This document shows, one piece after another, positions 1-12,235 of a stretch of DNA of 64,000 nucleotides. The DNA comes from Crambe crambe (Eukaryota > Porifera > Demospongiae > Poecilosclerida > Crambeidae), in NCBI GenBank assembly GCA_963924555.1, contig OZ004598.1:2504501-2568500 (forward strand), read 5' to 3'. Position numbers and translations under genes: made by a program. How positions within the stretch are numbered: position 1 is the first letter of the stretch; the number at the start of each line of letters is the position of its first letter. Below the pieces are notes generated by a model. The model was not told the origin of the DNA. It saw only the letters and a program-made list of their open reading frames with translations, and did no database searches.

Positions 1-3000
1 TCTGTATGTTCTTCGACATTACGGTCATTACCATTTTCGGTTGGCTCTTCAACATTGCCTGTATCAGTGTTAGCATCTGGAATTGTGTTGTAAGGCCGCT
101 CTCCCTTTAAAAGTTGCAACAGTGAGTTGAGGATATCATGCTCATTTCCATTTGGAACATGAAATTCCACAGGTTCAAAGCTTCCACGATCAGTGCCACC
201 ACCTAATATTAAATCCCAGATCTTGTCACTACGAGGCCATGGTGTATTTGCACCCTTAAACAGTTTCTTCATGAGATGTAGGATACGGATATTACATTCG
301 TTTCCATTCAGGGGCTCTTCATCACCTAGTATCGAATTCAAGCCATTGTTACTATGAGGCCATGGTGTATTCACTCCCATAAATGGTTGTAACAGTTTTT
401 GTAAGAGATTTAGAATACGACGACTATCACACTCATCTCCATTTGGACCACGAGATTCTGTAGGTTCTTCATTATTATCACCTACAATGGAATTCCAGCT
501 AGGGGGCCATGCTGTATTCACTCCCTTAAGAGGCCTTGGTATATTTGCTCCCATATTTAGAATACGACTATCACACTCATCTCCATTTGGACCATGAGAT
601 TCTGTAGGTTCTTCATTATTATCACCTACAATGGAATTCCAGCTAGGAGGCCATGCTGTATTCACTCCCTTAAGAGGCTTTTGTATATTTGCTCCCATAA
701 ACGATAACAGTCTTTGTAAGAGATTTGGAATACGACTATCACTCTCATCTCCATTTGGACCATGATGTTCTGTAGGTTCTTCATTATTATCACCCACAAT
801 TGAATTCCAGCTAGGAGGCCATGCCGTATTCACTCCCTTAAGAGGCCTTGGTATATTTGCTCCCATAAACGATAACAGTTTTTGTAAGAGATTTGGAATA
901 TGACTATCACTCTCATCTCCATTTGGACCATGATATTCTGTAGGTTCTTCATTATTATCACCCACAATTGAATTCCAGCTAGGGGGCCATGCTCTATTCA
1001 CTCCCTTAAGAGGGCTTGGTATATTTGCTCCCATAAACGATAACAGTTTTTGTATGAGATTTAGAATACGACTATCACACTCATCTCCATTTGGACCATC
1101 AGATTTTATAGGTTCTTCATTATTATCACCTACAATTGAATTCCAGCTAGGAGGCCATGCCGTATTCACTCCCTTAAGTTTCTCTACGAGATCTAGGATA
1201 TGACTATCACATTCATCTTCTGTAGGCCCCTCCTCTCCAGTATTATCGCATACGATCGAATTAAAGTTAGTATCGATAAAAGGCCATTCTGTATTCTCTC
1301 CCTTAAACTGTTCTAAGAATTTCCAAATAGTGTTATATTCAGTAGGTATTCCAGTGTATACAATTTCTGTAAATTCTTCATTGCTTTCATTTTCTGTGGG
1401 CTCTTCTACATCACCGTTTTCAGTATCTTCACCCGGAATCGAACCATCCGATCCGAAAGTGGAGCCATCACCACTAGCAGCAGTAACATCTCCGTTGCTC
1501 TCAATATTGTTCTGTATCAGACTAACTAAGGCTTTTGAAAGCTTCTTCCTTCTCTTGACTTTGAGGAGTTTTAGGATATTCTGCATTGAACCCATAACAT
1601 CAGAATAATCTTGAACTGCCTTTGACTTCAGATTCACAGCATTCGTCCATACAGTAAGATTCATGGATTGCTTGGAACGAATATCAGAGCACCTCTCTTT
1701 GGTATTGCTATGTTTAAAAACATCAACCTGTATATCATCAATGTTAGTATTCTCACAGATAACTAAAGCGAGTGACGTTTTATCGATCTCTTTTATGATA
1801 TCAGGATCATTGTTATGGACTTCAGTATTTTCATAGTAAAATCTATCTCCATCGCGAAGGGCCTCAAATGTGTTAGCAATGATGCATGCGAACACAGCTC
1901 CAACCAGTCCACCTGGAACATGTTCTTCTGCTAGGCCTCCCACATACAGATCAACGTTATTTAGGTTCATATAGACGTCAAGAAGTTTAATCATGGTGAC
2001 TTTGTCTCTGATTGCACTTTCAATGCCACATCTTCTAATGACCCATTCCTTCCAAACTAAGTATGGCGGTAAGCCATGATCACGTCCACGCATGATATCC
2101 AGTGAAATGAGATCAAGACCAGCATGTCCGTTGGCAGCAAATAATTTATTGGCAAGGACAGTGTTGACATATTCATCAACCAATGCAGCTCTATTTTCTG
2201 ATAGTCCACGTAAAATAGAATCGATATTTTGGATACCTTCGAATCCAGTAATATTGAAGAAGTTTTCTTCTAACTGCAAACTCTCCATAATGTGATAGTG
2301 CTCATTCATTACATCAAATGAGGGTCGAACCATACTATGTCCAAATCGAAAAGCAGCTGCAATAAAAGAGTTAGGTATAGTTGGATCAACCTGTGGTTTG
2401 TATCCGTCATAAGGAGGGACTAACTCGTCGTACTTATCGCCTAGGAGGATTGGGAGAAAATCTTTGTAGGATATTTTCTGTATCTCAGAAACCACAATGC
2501 TTCGAGTCATTTGGAATATTTCGTCATCACTAATACTCCCCTTTGTAAGGTGGTATATCTCCCTGGCGATTCTGTTGTGCTCTCGCATCCACAGAGTATG
2601 CATGGTGATGAGTCCAGGATGCTCGTTTACTCTGTTGTCTCCAGCAAAATAGCAAACATTAAGTGAACAGATGGTTAAATTTGCAGTGTCTGCATCAGAT
2701 CTTGGTAGTTTCATCTTCTTGAGTTGAAACTTGCCATCTGAGCAAAAAAGGATTTACCATAACAGTATGCTATTTCAAGAGTGCGGGAAGGGGACTTCAT
2801 GTATTATGGTAGAGTGCTATTATATTTCATGTTACTCATGAGAACAATATTCATATTTCAGTATGTGTAGCTTGCTTTTAATTAGTATTCACAACAATTG
2901 TTGTGTTAATTCATGTTAATTTGATTTCAGGATGTGTAGTTTGCTTTTAATTAGTTTTAACACTAGATTAGTAACTAACAATGGAAAAAGGTAGTTGATT

Positions 3001-4340
3001 TTATGTGTCAATTTTCAACATTTCCTGAAATCTTTATAATTATTGCTATATGAACTATTACACAGTGGAGCTGGAGGGTCCGTTGGTGATTTAGCCAATA
3101 CATTAGTAATCTGTGTACTGTTGTCAACTCACCTTCAGTGTTTGAATATCTTAAGTATCGAGGTTTAGCATCATTTCGTAAAAGTTTTAGGACATTCTTA
3201 TCATCAGAATATATTGTGGAGGCATCTATGAAATGGGATACACCACTGAACTGTTGCCTCGGCTCAAGTTTATCTTCATCTGGTTGTGGACAAACACCCA
3301 TGGAGCGACCAAACATGTGGCACGAGTCGGAAGTCTTCAAAATGCTATCACTTTTCAGAACAGGAAATGGAGCACACTCTTCGTTTATCGTGCAATCCCT
3401 GGGACAGTTTTTAAATGCTGGCACAACACCCATATCATGGTCCACAAACTGCCCCCACTGCATCAACATGTGAGTATGATCTACATCATCTGTTGGTTGA
3501 TTTTGTGATATGATCAAGCTTATTATCCTCGGACTGGGGAGTGGTGGGCGGAATGGGCCATGTGCAAGAGGAAAGCCTTCCATTTGCAAAGTACCTCTTG
3601 GCGAACTGACTCCATCTTCGTATCGTGGTGGGATGAGACGTCTAAATGGAGTTTCAGCTGCTCCATAGTTAGGATTATGGAGATTGTTACAAGTGCCATC
3701 AAGTGTGCGTACATCAGGGCGAAATTGATTGCAATCTACTTTCTTCTGAGGGTCAGAAAAAGCAAGGCATTTGGACCTTTTGTGAATCTTTTGCAGTTCT
3801 TCTCGAGTTAGAATAGTTCCAGGTTTGTGGAAGAATTCATCTAGAATGGATTGTGCCATTTTCTTACTATCTTGTCCAATTACTTTGCGATCATTCTCAA
3901 TAATCTTCTTCTCGGCAAGCCTTACCATCTTCTCAAATTTTAGGCTAGCTCTTCCGTGAGCTTTTACTACCGGATTAGACATTTTAAAGGCTCTCATTTT
4001 TTCCTCCAATGGAGACAACACTTTGTTTTGAGCTGAGGCTTTCTTTGTGGAAAATTCCTTTCTTACTTCAGCTATTGCATTATTAATCAAGGTATCTCGT
4101 ACTGCAAAACAAAAATAATGTAACCATCACTCGCAAATACTGCATGCATGCTTGCCAATCATGTATTTTTCTTTATGATAACTATTCAAAATCAAATATG
4201 CATGCATGAAAAAAGGTACATGCAACCTTAACATATACTGCAGTTAGCTAATATTGCATCAACATACTATTCTGTTTAGCCGAAACAAGTAGCACTGAGG
4301 AACATAAAAGGAGAAACCAGACTGATAATATATTAGCCAT
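1..4340 (-). CDS. Secreted animal haem peroxidase with acidic tandem-repeat tail (3 exons seen, 3' end outside window)
   Basis: Exons 4340-4268, 4101-3133 and 2737-1 join with matching phases (1+2, then 1+2 nt) and GT/AG borders. Exon 1 gives a signal peptide (MANILSVWFLLLCSSVLL). The peroxidase domain starts near residue 158 (RTLDGTCNNL). It has the distal cluster QWGQFVDHDM (Gln about 242, Asp 245, His 246), the RVNE Arg/Glu pair (about 383/386) followed by MHTLWMREHNRIA, and the proximal His in FRFGHSMV (about 481). These are the haem-ligating and haem-linking positions of the myeloperoxidase/peroxidasin superfamily, which oxidises halides or phenols with H2O2 outside the cell or in vesicles. 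The residue matching the Asn that hydrogen-bonds the proximal His appears to be Asp (LDIMRGRDHG). After about residue 690 comes an acidic repeat tail still open at base 1. At least 1,259 residues. The family call is firm; the subtype is not. Confidence 0.93.
140..1240 (-). repeat. Coding tandem repeats in the peroxidase tail
   Basis: About seven or eight imperfect units of roughly 126-170 bp (42-56 codons). Each carries the words EEPTE, GPNGDE, a short helix such as ILNLIQKLL, KGVNTAWPPSW and NSIVGDNN. The phrase CCATTTGGACCAT (plus strand) recurs near 449, 582, 749, 919 and 1087, with weaker copies near 148, 300 and 1213. The frame stays open through all units, so the copies are kept as protein. 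Units differ by whole-codon blocks, which suggests unequal exchange within an open reading frame. Confidence 0.88.
4268..4340 (-). CDS. Peroxidase exon 1 (signal peptide)
   Basis: The ATG at 4340 opens 24 codons plus one base, mostly hydrophobic after MAN, and ends at a GTATGT donor. The single left-over base plus the two bases after the acceptor at 4102-4104 restore an Ile codon, so start and splice support each other. A TATA box lies about 70 nt upstream. Confidence 0.88.
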
Positions 4341-4406
4341 TTTCAGATATCGTATATCCCTTTGCTAAGAGAGATACACTGCAGGAGCTGCAGAAGGAAA
4401 TTTCAC

Positions 4407-4414
4407 TTTATATA
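4407..4414 (-). promoter_or_regulatory. TATA box of the peroxidase gene
   Basis: On the minus strand the sequence reads GGGTATATAAAG, with TATATAAA 67-74 nt upstream of the signal-peptide ATG. Spacing fits a core promoter with a short 5' UTR. Similar boxes precede two other single-copy secreted genes in this window. Confidence 0.6.
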
Positions 4415-4419
4415 CCCTT

Positions 4420-6932
4420 CAGGAAGTAGCTAATGATGTTAAAAATAATATTATTCTAATTTTCATGTTTGCTGTTTCCCACACCTCCTAACTGGTGGTA
4501 AATGATTTATCTATTTCGTTGATTGACATTAATTACTCCTTCAATACTTGTGTACTGACTAAGACCCTCCAAATATTGTACAGTAGTCCCATGCACTCAT
4601 CATTATTTCAGATGTCACACACTATATAGTCAATACAGTAGCTGATCTCTCAGTACACTTAGCTGTACATTGAAACCCATCACCAGGGATCTAGAAACCT
4701 GAGAATCCTGAGCTGTAGCAGCCCAAGCAGAGTGAAGACATACTAAGAGCCCCCAAGGTAGGATGGCTGGTATCGATATCGAACTTCTTCATAGCAACAT
4801 AGCTACCGTTTCCAAGTCTAACATGCAGTGCAAGTTACTGAACTTAGTAAACCTAATTGAGCTTAGTTTCCCTCTCAGGACACTAAATATTATTAGTGAC
4901 TTCTGACTGACACACCAGATTACACTAGCTAGCTATTCACATCATGAAGATATGCATGCATCAGATAAAGATGATTATTGACTCATATCTAGTGACCATT
5001 ACTGATTTTTCAAGTACTTTAGCTAACAATTACTAAACCTAGAAGCCCATTATTGACATAAGGATATTACTAGGCTATGCAAGACTGATGAATCACTAAA
5101 ACATGAGAATATTACCAGGCTATGTAAGACTGACAGAACACTGACATAAGGATATGTTGGATATGTTACAGAATATTACCAGGCTATGCAAGACTGATGG
5201 ATCACTGACAGATCAGACACTGTGAGTCTGCTTTACATGTAACCTTGGCAGCAATTATTAAAGAATCATGTTGATATAGCATCTTTATTTATGTTTGTTT
5301 ATTCCAATGTCACGACATTTTTCCTGTAAAATAATAGAGAGCTAAATAAACAATCAAGTGAATATTTCCCACACTGTTGACAGTTCCAATTGGTGGTAAT
5401 TATTCTGTTGATGAATATAGATTTGATGTTCACATGTAAACACAATTGTTTACTGCTGCAGGTCACTTCTTTATTTTACTGAATAGTGTGAAACAATAGC
5501 TCCTGGCAATGAGGGTGGATGGATTGAAGAAGAAGGAGAGCTGGGAGGGGGCAGGATAACTAGCTATGTATTTGCCGGCTACATTACAAGAGTAGCATAA
5601 CTATACGTAATGGCACCTCCAGATATCTGGACACCCTCCCTGGAAATATACATACACAAGAGTGTATTCTGGAATAAACAAGTTGACAATTTCAGAGTTT
5701 AAAGCAAAATTCACTTCATTCTTCATTCAAGACTTTAACTATACACTTTGATGCAATACGTAGCTACTTTAAGCTCAATAACTGATGTGCATTAGTTACC
5801 ACTAGAGACTGTGTGTCTAAATAATATTATTATGAAGATGCATTCTTCAGGGATGATGAACACCTGAATCACACCAGTGAGCATGCAGTTGCCTATAAGA
5901 AATTAGTGACTCTATATTCTCAACCGACTTGATACATTTTATCTCTATCTGCATTAAAAGAGAGTTAAGTTACTTCTGAATTTCAAATAACTATCCCTAT
6001 TTCAAGTATCTATTTTGAGATCGGTATGTTCAGTTCTCATGTGAATGGGCTTATAACGCAGTGTCAACTGTCAACCCGAATAATCCCCTTATGGCTACCA
6101 CTCTTGCTATTCTAGTCTCGTGGGCCAGACTCGATTCTTTCCTTTTTCTTGGGGGCAGGAAAGAATCGAGTCTGGCCCGCGAGACTATTGCTATTCCACT
6201 TGCCATTCTGGTGAGTGGGTGGCATTATTGTGTTCCAGTAATCACCCACAAGGTTTTGAGCATTGAGTATGCATTAAGAGACTGCAAGAGAGAAAGTTCA
6301 CTTGTGTAAATAGCTATTCTGTACACAGACTTTCAAAAGGGGGGGGGGGGGGGGGGGGGATATAATTAGCTATTATTTGGACCTACTATAAAGCACAGTA
6401 GTTAGCATTATGCAAGTAGCTAATAGTGGACCATGGCACTGTTAGAGGTGAGGAAATGTATCATTGTACGATTGTATGTAGATTTCAATACTCCAACAAC
6501 TGTCACATTCTCACCAAATATACCACATCTGTGACCAGATAAACAACCAATTGGAACTGTGAGAGTCACACTTGATAGCGCCATGCATGAACACACTACT
6601 GGGGGTGTGCTGAAATGGCTATATAATGAATATCAGATCCATGATCCCCAGAGCAGTGGGGTACATGCATGTATCATTCTACAGGTATTGTTCTACAGCT
6701 ACATGCAGTTCCAAAGGTTTAAAATGAAGGATGAATGCTAATGGAGCTTGTATCCCCTGATATACTTTTGGGTGGTGTTGTGCAGGAATCATCAATACAA
6801 CCAGATCAGTGCCCAGGGTTTACAAATATTATTATTAATAATATTATAAACAATTCATTCTAACAATGACAGCCTAAACTACCTATTATTATGTAATATG
6901 AATGCAACATGGAAGTTAACAATGTCAACTTA
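4420..6932. other. Spacer between peroxidase and CD225-like gene
   Basis: No supported gene. At 5040-5215 there are three to four imperfect copies of a block containing ATTACCAGGCTATGCAAGACTGA. A long hairpin lies at 6113-6187 and a run of 21 G at 6339-6359. The rest is AT-rich with many TAGCTA words. The two genes are convergent-free: both run leftwards, so this span holds the 3' flank of one and the promoter of the other. Confidence 0.6.
6113..6187. repeat. 31-bp inverted repeat (hairpin, possible MITE remnant)
   Basis: Arms 6113-6143 and 6157-6187 are complementary with one mismatch around a 13-nt loop. The arm begins with TAGTCTCG.GGGCCAGAC. A similar word, TAGTCTCGCGAGCCAGAC, forms the end of an hAT-like element at 49785, so this may be a collapsed relative of that family. 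Confidence 0.75.
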
Positions 6933-8652
6933 TCAGTAATACTCATAATAATATCGGCTATATAATACTCCTGGGCTGGCCAGAACAATGATCATAATGC
7001 CCATAAGAATATAAAACACAATATTCATGATCACCACCACAATGTTGCAGATAAGAGCAGCTTTTCCAACTTTTTTAGCCATTTCAATCTTCTTCTCCCT
7101 GTTATAATCATATCCCTATGTGGAACGTATAATATGCTATGAAAATTTGTTGCCTGATGGTTACATAACTAGCTAAGTACTTTGGGGCATGAAATAGCTA
7201 GTTGGCGAGCGAAGCGAGCCACTCTCTGGTCATGTCAACGGGAGCTCGAGATATATATATGCTAGCGGGCATAGCTTATAATACGCATGCGCACGTTCGT
7301 TTGACCTTTGACCCCATAAATGAAACGTGCCCATAGCACTTAGAACAAAATAGCTAGAGCTTATTGCTTTCTACAGCATTTTGTCATAGAGGCGCTAAGT
7401 GGATTGTAGGCGCATGGCTTTCTAAGTGCTTGTGGTAAGCATTATACAGCCTCCTGTCAGTGTGTATGCAGCTGCCACACTGCCACAACCACTGCAATAT
7501 CTTAGGCTTAGTCCAATAAGTCAAAGTACAAATGACTTTCACCAACTGCTTCGCTCGCCGATTGAATATGTTACACGAACATACCCTAGTAATTAGTTTT
7601 CCAGTTACAGCAATATAGCTAGCTAATTTCAGTGTAATAGCTGTTACCAATGCTGAACAGATGAGTGCAGGGAGCAAACAAGCCATCCCCAGCATGTTAA
7701 AACCCAGCAAAGTACAGGCACACATCAAAGACAGAGTCAGACACAGGTGATCATTGGCAAGGAGCACCACTGTTGGGGGGCTCTGGGTAGCAAGTGGCTG
7801 GACCTGAGTACTTGTTGGTGGAATGGGAGGGTTAAAGGTGGAAGGAATCACTTCATACTCTTTCGACATTTCCTGCCATAATAATTATGATTGTAATCAC
7901 AAAATAAATGCTCAAGTAGCTACCACTAGAGTGGAACCTCTGAATAAAGGACACGCTGTTCAGAGGTGAGAGGTAGTTGCTTTCAGAGGTAGCCTTCCAT
8001 TAGTTATGTATAAAAATTATTTCCAGTTCACTTAGCTAATTGCAACTAGCTATCTCGGTGCTCCTCTTGCTAGCTAGTGCAGCAACAGCCCTGTAATTGT
8101 GGCAATGTATCACATAAGAGAATGTTAAATTTATTTTCTTTATAGCTTAGTTGTAATTTGCTTTTACACTATTAGCTAATACAGTAATTTGGCAATATTT
8201 TGTTACAAGTCATGTTAATTTAATTTCGGGATGTGTAGCTTGCTTTTAATTAGTTTTAACACCAGATTGACACAATTGTTGTAATATTTTCATAGTAAAA
8301 TGCATCCCAAAACTATTTTAACAACGATAAAACCCAAATTACAGTAGCTAGCTATAATTAATTTCAAGTAACTAGACAGTGAAACCTCCAAACATGCAAT
8401 AGCTATACATACATCACTTCTCATGATTTTGCAAGCATTAGATGATAATGTGTGACAAATGAACCTATAGCCACACATGCAGTTGTGAACTAGCTAGCTC
8501 ACTTCAGCTTGATAAAAAGTAGCAGGTGTAGATATATTTTGAGAGTTGAGTTTCAAAGGGACACCATAGGCGACATTTTTATCAAGAGCTTCAGTTTTAA
8601 TGTCAGCGATGTCACCCAGTTCTAGTATCTCATATTTGCTTTCTCCTTCCAT
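6933..8652 (-). CDS. Small CD225/dispanin-like two-helix membrane protein (3 exons, 206 aa)
   Basis: Exons 8652-8503, 7872-7585 and 7115-6933 join in phase 0 at GTGAGC/GCAG and GTATGT/ATAG sites, giving 50 + 96 + 60 codons and a TGA stop. The N-terminus is soluble and then proline-rich (residues about 58-82). A first hydrophobic segment follows DHLCLTLSLM, then a short loop with GYDYNREKKIEMAKK and a second segment KAALICNIVVVIMNIVF. This order (Pro-rich cytosolic part, DHL before helix 1, basic loop, Ala/Lys before helix 2) matches CD225/dispanin proteins, which include IFITM and PRRT types and sit in plasma or endosomal membranes. The function of this one is unknown. The gene model is better supported than the family name. 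Confidence 0.7.
7201..7563. mobile_element. Short TIR element, copy 1 (in intron 2 of the CD225-like gene)
   Basis: Left end TTGGCGAGCGAAGCGAGCC near 7202 and right end GCTTCGCTCGCC near 7551-7562 are inverted. The interior has GGGAGCTCGAGAT and a CGCATGCGC block. A second copy lies at 12236. No transposase is encoded, so it is a non-autonomous (MITE-like) unit. Target duplications are not clear. Confidence 0.65.
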
Positions 8653-9724
8653 GAGAGTAATATTCTTTAGCTATCAGCTATAGCTCAGATAGCTATATGC
8701 AGAGAACTGAGATTTAATCTATTCAGCTCCTTTTTACAGCTAATTAAGATACATAGAAATAGTGAGTCATCATGGGCAGATATCCGGAAGAAGTTGTATA
8801 ACCCTATTATACATACGTATACTATCACGATGAAAAATCTGACCATGCATGACTATAGAAGTTCTATGATGCCATTTAGCTACGTATGCATGGTTTTCAC
8901 AAAATCAGTATTAGTTATTATGGGAACTTATTTGCATGCATGCTGGCCGTTGCCAACCACTTTCTAAACTTTTGATGCACTGTAATAACAAGAGGTGTAC
9001 TTTATACCGTAAACAGTAAAGGTACGTATACTGTTTACAGAGAACATTCAAGAGATATGCAGTAAACACTTTCACTTAGCTAGCTTAATAGTGCATTGGA
9101 ATTTTGCAGCAATAAAGTTAGAGCCATGTGCACATGGCCAGCGACAATGCTGATTGTTAAATTTATTGCTATGGCCACCCAACTTTATTTTTAACTCATA
9201 GTGATAGAGAGACTCCTTTAATTTTCACAATGCACACACACTATGCACAGTTAGCTAGTAATAAAAATGCAGATAATGTAGTTAGCTAGCTATACACTGC
9301 TCTACGTATTAAAATGCAACTGAAAGTGCTTTTTTGCAAGGCATGCTAGCAAAACACTTGAGAACCAATTCAGTGTAGCTACACAATTTCAAAGCTACAC
9401 TGTAAAAATGAAAGTGTTTACTGCAGATACACACACTGTTTTATGTGTATTGGTGTCCAGTACAGTAGCTAGTACACACTTTCATTTTTATAGTACGTGA
9501 CAGCATGTTAAATAATGGAACTATAGTTATGAATTCAATTTTTTACAAGTACAACCGACATACCAAGTAGAGCAGCATGCAGTGTGGGTAGGGTGTGAAG
9601 TATCTTTGGTCTTGTGGTGCTAGTGGAGGGGGAAGTGGTAGCAGGGGGAAGTCGGCATGATTCGACCTGCACAAATTAATTGATAAGGCTCAGATGGATG
9701 GCCTGCAAGAAGAGGTAAACTAGT

Positions 9725-10136
9725 TTATCACAGTAACCCTCAGAGATCCCAGTGCCCTCCAGAACAGCCTACGGAGTAACCCTCACTGGCACTAGTGCCC
9801 TCAGGCCTATGTCCAGAACTGCCTACTGTGCACCAGTGCCCTTGGGCCTATTTCCAGAACTGCCTACTGGCACCGGTGGCCCTCCGGAATGGCCTACAGA
9901 GTAACCATCACTGCCTTGGGCCTACATCCAGATATGCAGTAACCATCACTGGCACCAGTGCCCTTGGGCCTATATTCTTTACTACTTAACTGAAGGGGAG
10001 TGCCCTTGGGCCTGCTACTGGCACCAGTGCCCCTTCAGAATGGGCTATAGCTGACAATCACTGCCTTGGGCCTACCTCCAGACATGCAGTAACCATCACT
10101 GGCACTAGTGCCCTTGGGCCTACCTCCAGAACTGTA
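9725..10136. repeat. Imperfect minisatellite with GTAACC/GGCCTA words
   Basis: Blocks such as AGTAACCATCACTGGCAC, CAGTGCCCTTGGGCCTA and TCCAGAACTGCCTAC recur about every 45-75 bp in varying combinations. It is much more GC-rich than its surroundings. Degenerate copies suggest age or gene-conversion shuffling. Confidence 0.8.
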
Positions 10137-10888
10137 TACATTGTAACAGTATATATTGTAACAGTATTCTTTACTAGATTCGTCCCCCTCTTAGCCTCAC
10201 CCCCAGTGAGGTTAGTCTCCAGGGGAGGGGGCTGAGGGCCGAGGGCCAGTGCACCCCCCTCTCATTTCAATTATGCTCAAAAAATAGCTATAGCACATTG
10301 CATATGACTGACTTATTCTTTTTTCGCCTCTCAAATTGCACCAGATGCAATCTAAGAGAAGCAAAAACTCAAAATTTTCCCGGGGAAGCATACGGATCCC
10401 CCTAGATGGCACGCTTTGTGCACTGTGTAGCTTATAAAAATTTCAATGGAACCCTGGCAGTGGTCTTAAGGTGCGCATGGGCATTGTGCCCCTCCTTTTC
10501 AAATCCCTGGATTCACCCCTGGTCCCCCTCTTTAATATACAGTGTATGAGATGTATAGCTTACAGTTGAATCAAGAACTCTCATTCCGAATACAGTAGTA
10601 GGCATTACTCCATGGCACAAAGCCTACGAGACTGCTTTGAGTCCTGGAAGCATAACAAATGACAGGAATGAATTAAGTTACACAAAAAGAGAAAGAGCAA
10701 ACAGAGCTTAGTTTTTATAAGTGAATCAAAAACCTGAACTATAAAAATCTTCATATCATAATGTACTAACATGAGTAAAATTTAATGGATAGCTACAGCT
10801 GTAAACAAAGGGTTATAGTCCCAATTCATGATCCCTTCACTGCTATACCTACCTGTGAAATGTTGTCCAAGAGACAAATAACCCCCAA

Positions 10889-10926
<38 letters not shown>
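10889..10926. repeat. (AAC)n microsatellite
   Basis: About twelve uninterrupted AAC/ACA triplets. Confidence 0.95.
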
Positions 10927-11702
10927 GTTACTTACCAAGTAGGAAATTAGCTACATAGCTAGCTACCAAGTAGAGAAAAAAAAAGAAGAAGAAAGAGAGA
11001 TATGTAAAATGTAATGTATAGCTAAATATGTATACATTTCTTCCCTAAGTACCTCAGCGCTTCACTACCATTATATTTCATCAACCATACTGGTTAGGGT
11101 TTGGGAAGGATACACCTGCTCCCGTTGACTTGGTGGTGCAACCAATCTTAAGTCTAATTTTTAATTCTACAAATTGATTCTTCATGCAATTAACTTAGAG
11201 CACATGATTCTACTTTGTTTTGGATTGCACATTGATCAGCAATTTTACCTTCTGTATGTTCACGATGTATGTCGAGATAGGTTACTGAGAATACTTTTTT
11301 CAAGCAATTTTTGGTTGTTGTTCAAGTCTTGTGGCCATCTCTTCACAATATTTGTAGCTAGCTAGTAAGGCATAGATGTAGATAAGGGGTGGCTTTGGGG
11401 GCTAAAGCTGCCCCACATTTTAGCAAATTTTTTTATTAAATTGTCCAAGTATGCATTCTACTATAGTAACTGTTATGATAAAGCTATTAACATTCTACAT
11501 ACTGAAGCTGCTACATTATTATTATTATTATTTTTTTTTTTTTTGGCCTCCTCACTCTGTGGGAGGTGGTACATCCACTTCCTGCAGCTGCTTATGCAGC
11601 CATATTGGCATGCATACTATAACCCTTAACCCCCCATCAAGGTTACATATCTACACCTCTGTAAGGGAGAGTAGCTAGCTAGCTAATAAAGAATACAATG
11701 TA

Positions 11703-11793
11703 GGCTGTTCTGGAGTAGGCATAAGATGATTACTTGGTTACTCTGTAGGCCATTTTGGAGGTAGGCCTGGGAACTCGTGCTAGTGAGGGTTAT
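11703..11793 (-). repeat. Inverted relative of the 9.7-kb minisatellite
   Basis: Read on the minus strand this stretch gives TAACCCTCACTAGCAC, AGGCCTACCTCCAAAATGG, CCTACAGAGTAACC and CTCCAGAACAGCC, the same words as the array at 9725-10136. Confidence 0.7.
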
Positions 11794-12235
11794 ACTCTGT
11801 CCTCATTTCACAGAAATGTTTTTTCCCTCACTATTAATAACTTCGCCTTTAAAATTGTGATTTAATATGAGTGGGACTATATAGACCTGTAGCCAGAGGT
11901 TCTTACCTAATTTTCCATGTGCTACAGTGAAACCTGACTACAGCAACCACCTCTGAGCCACAAAAAACTGGTCTACAAAGGTATCTCTGTACGGAGGTAC
12001 AAATCAATTGAAATGGCACTTTTTGGAACATAATCTGGTAGTCTTTATAGTAGGGTGGCTTCTGGATACAGGTGGTCTTTAAGGCAGGTTTCACTGTATA
12101 TATTTACTGGATGTCACACCCTCTCAGTTCAAATAACAGGAAATTTCAACAATAACAACAACAAGGTACTAGCTTCAGGCCTAGATGAATATCTCCATTA
12201 ACTTCATGTTTTATGGGTGTCAAAGAGCATGATCA

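Larger units (their letters stand above)
8653..12235. other. Gene-poor spacer with a minisatellite and simple repeats
   Basis: I see no supported gene. Content: AT-rich sequence, a minisatellite at 9725-10136, an (AAC)n run at 10889-10926, a T-run at 11528-11543, and an inverted relative of the minisatellite at 11703-11793. Short open frames here lack domain signals. Confidence 0.55.

Noticed and set aside
11441-11678. Two plus-strand frames with poly-Leu/Phe
   Set aside because: Run through a T-tract and lack any domain or splice context.
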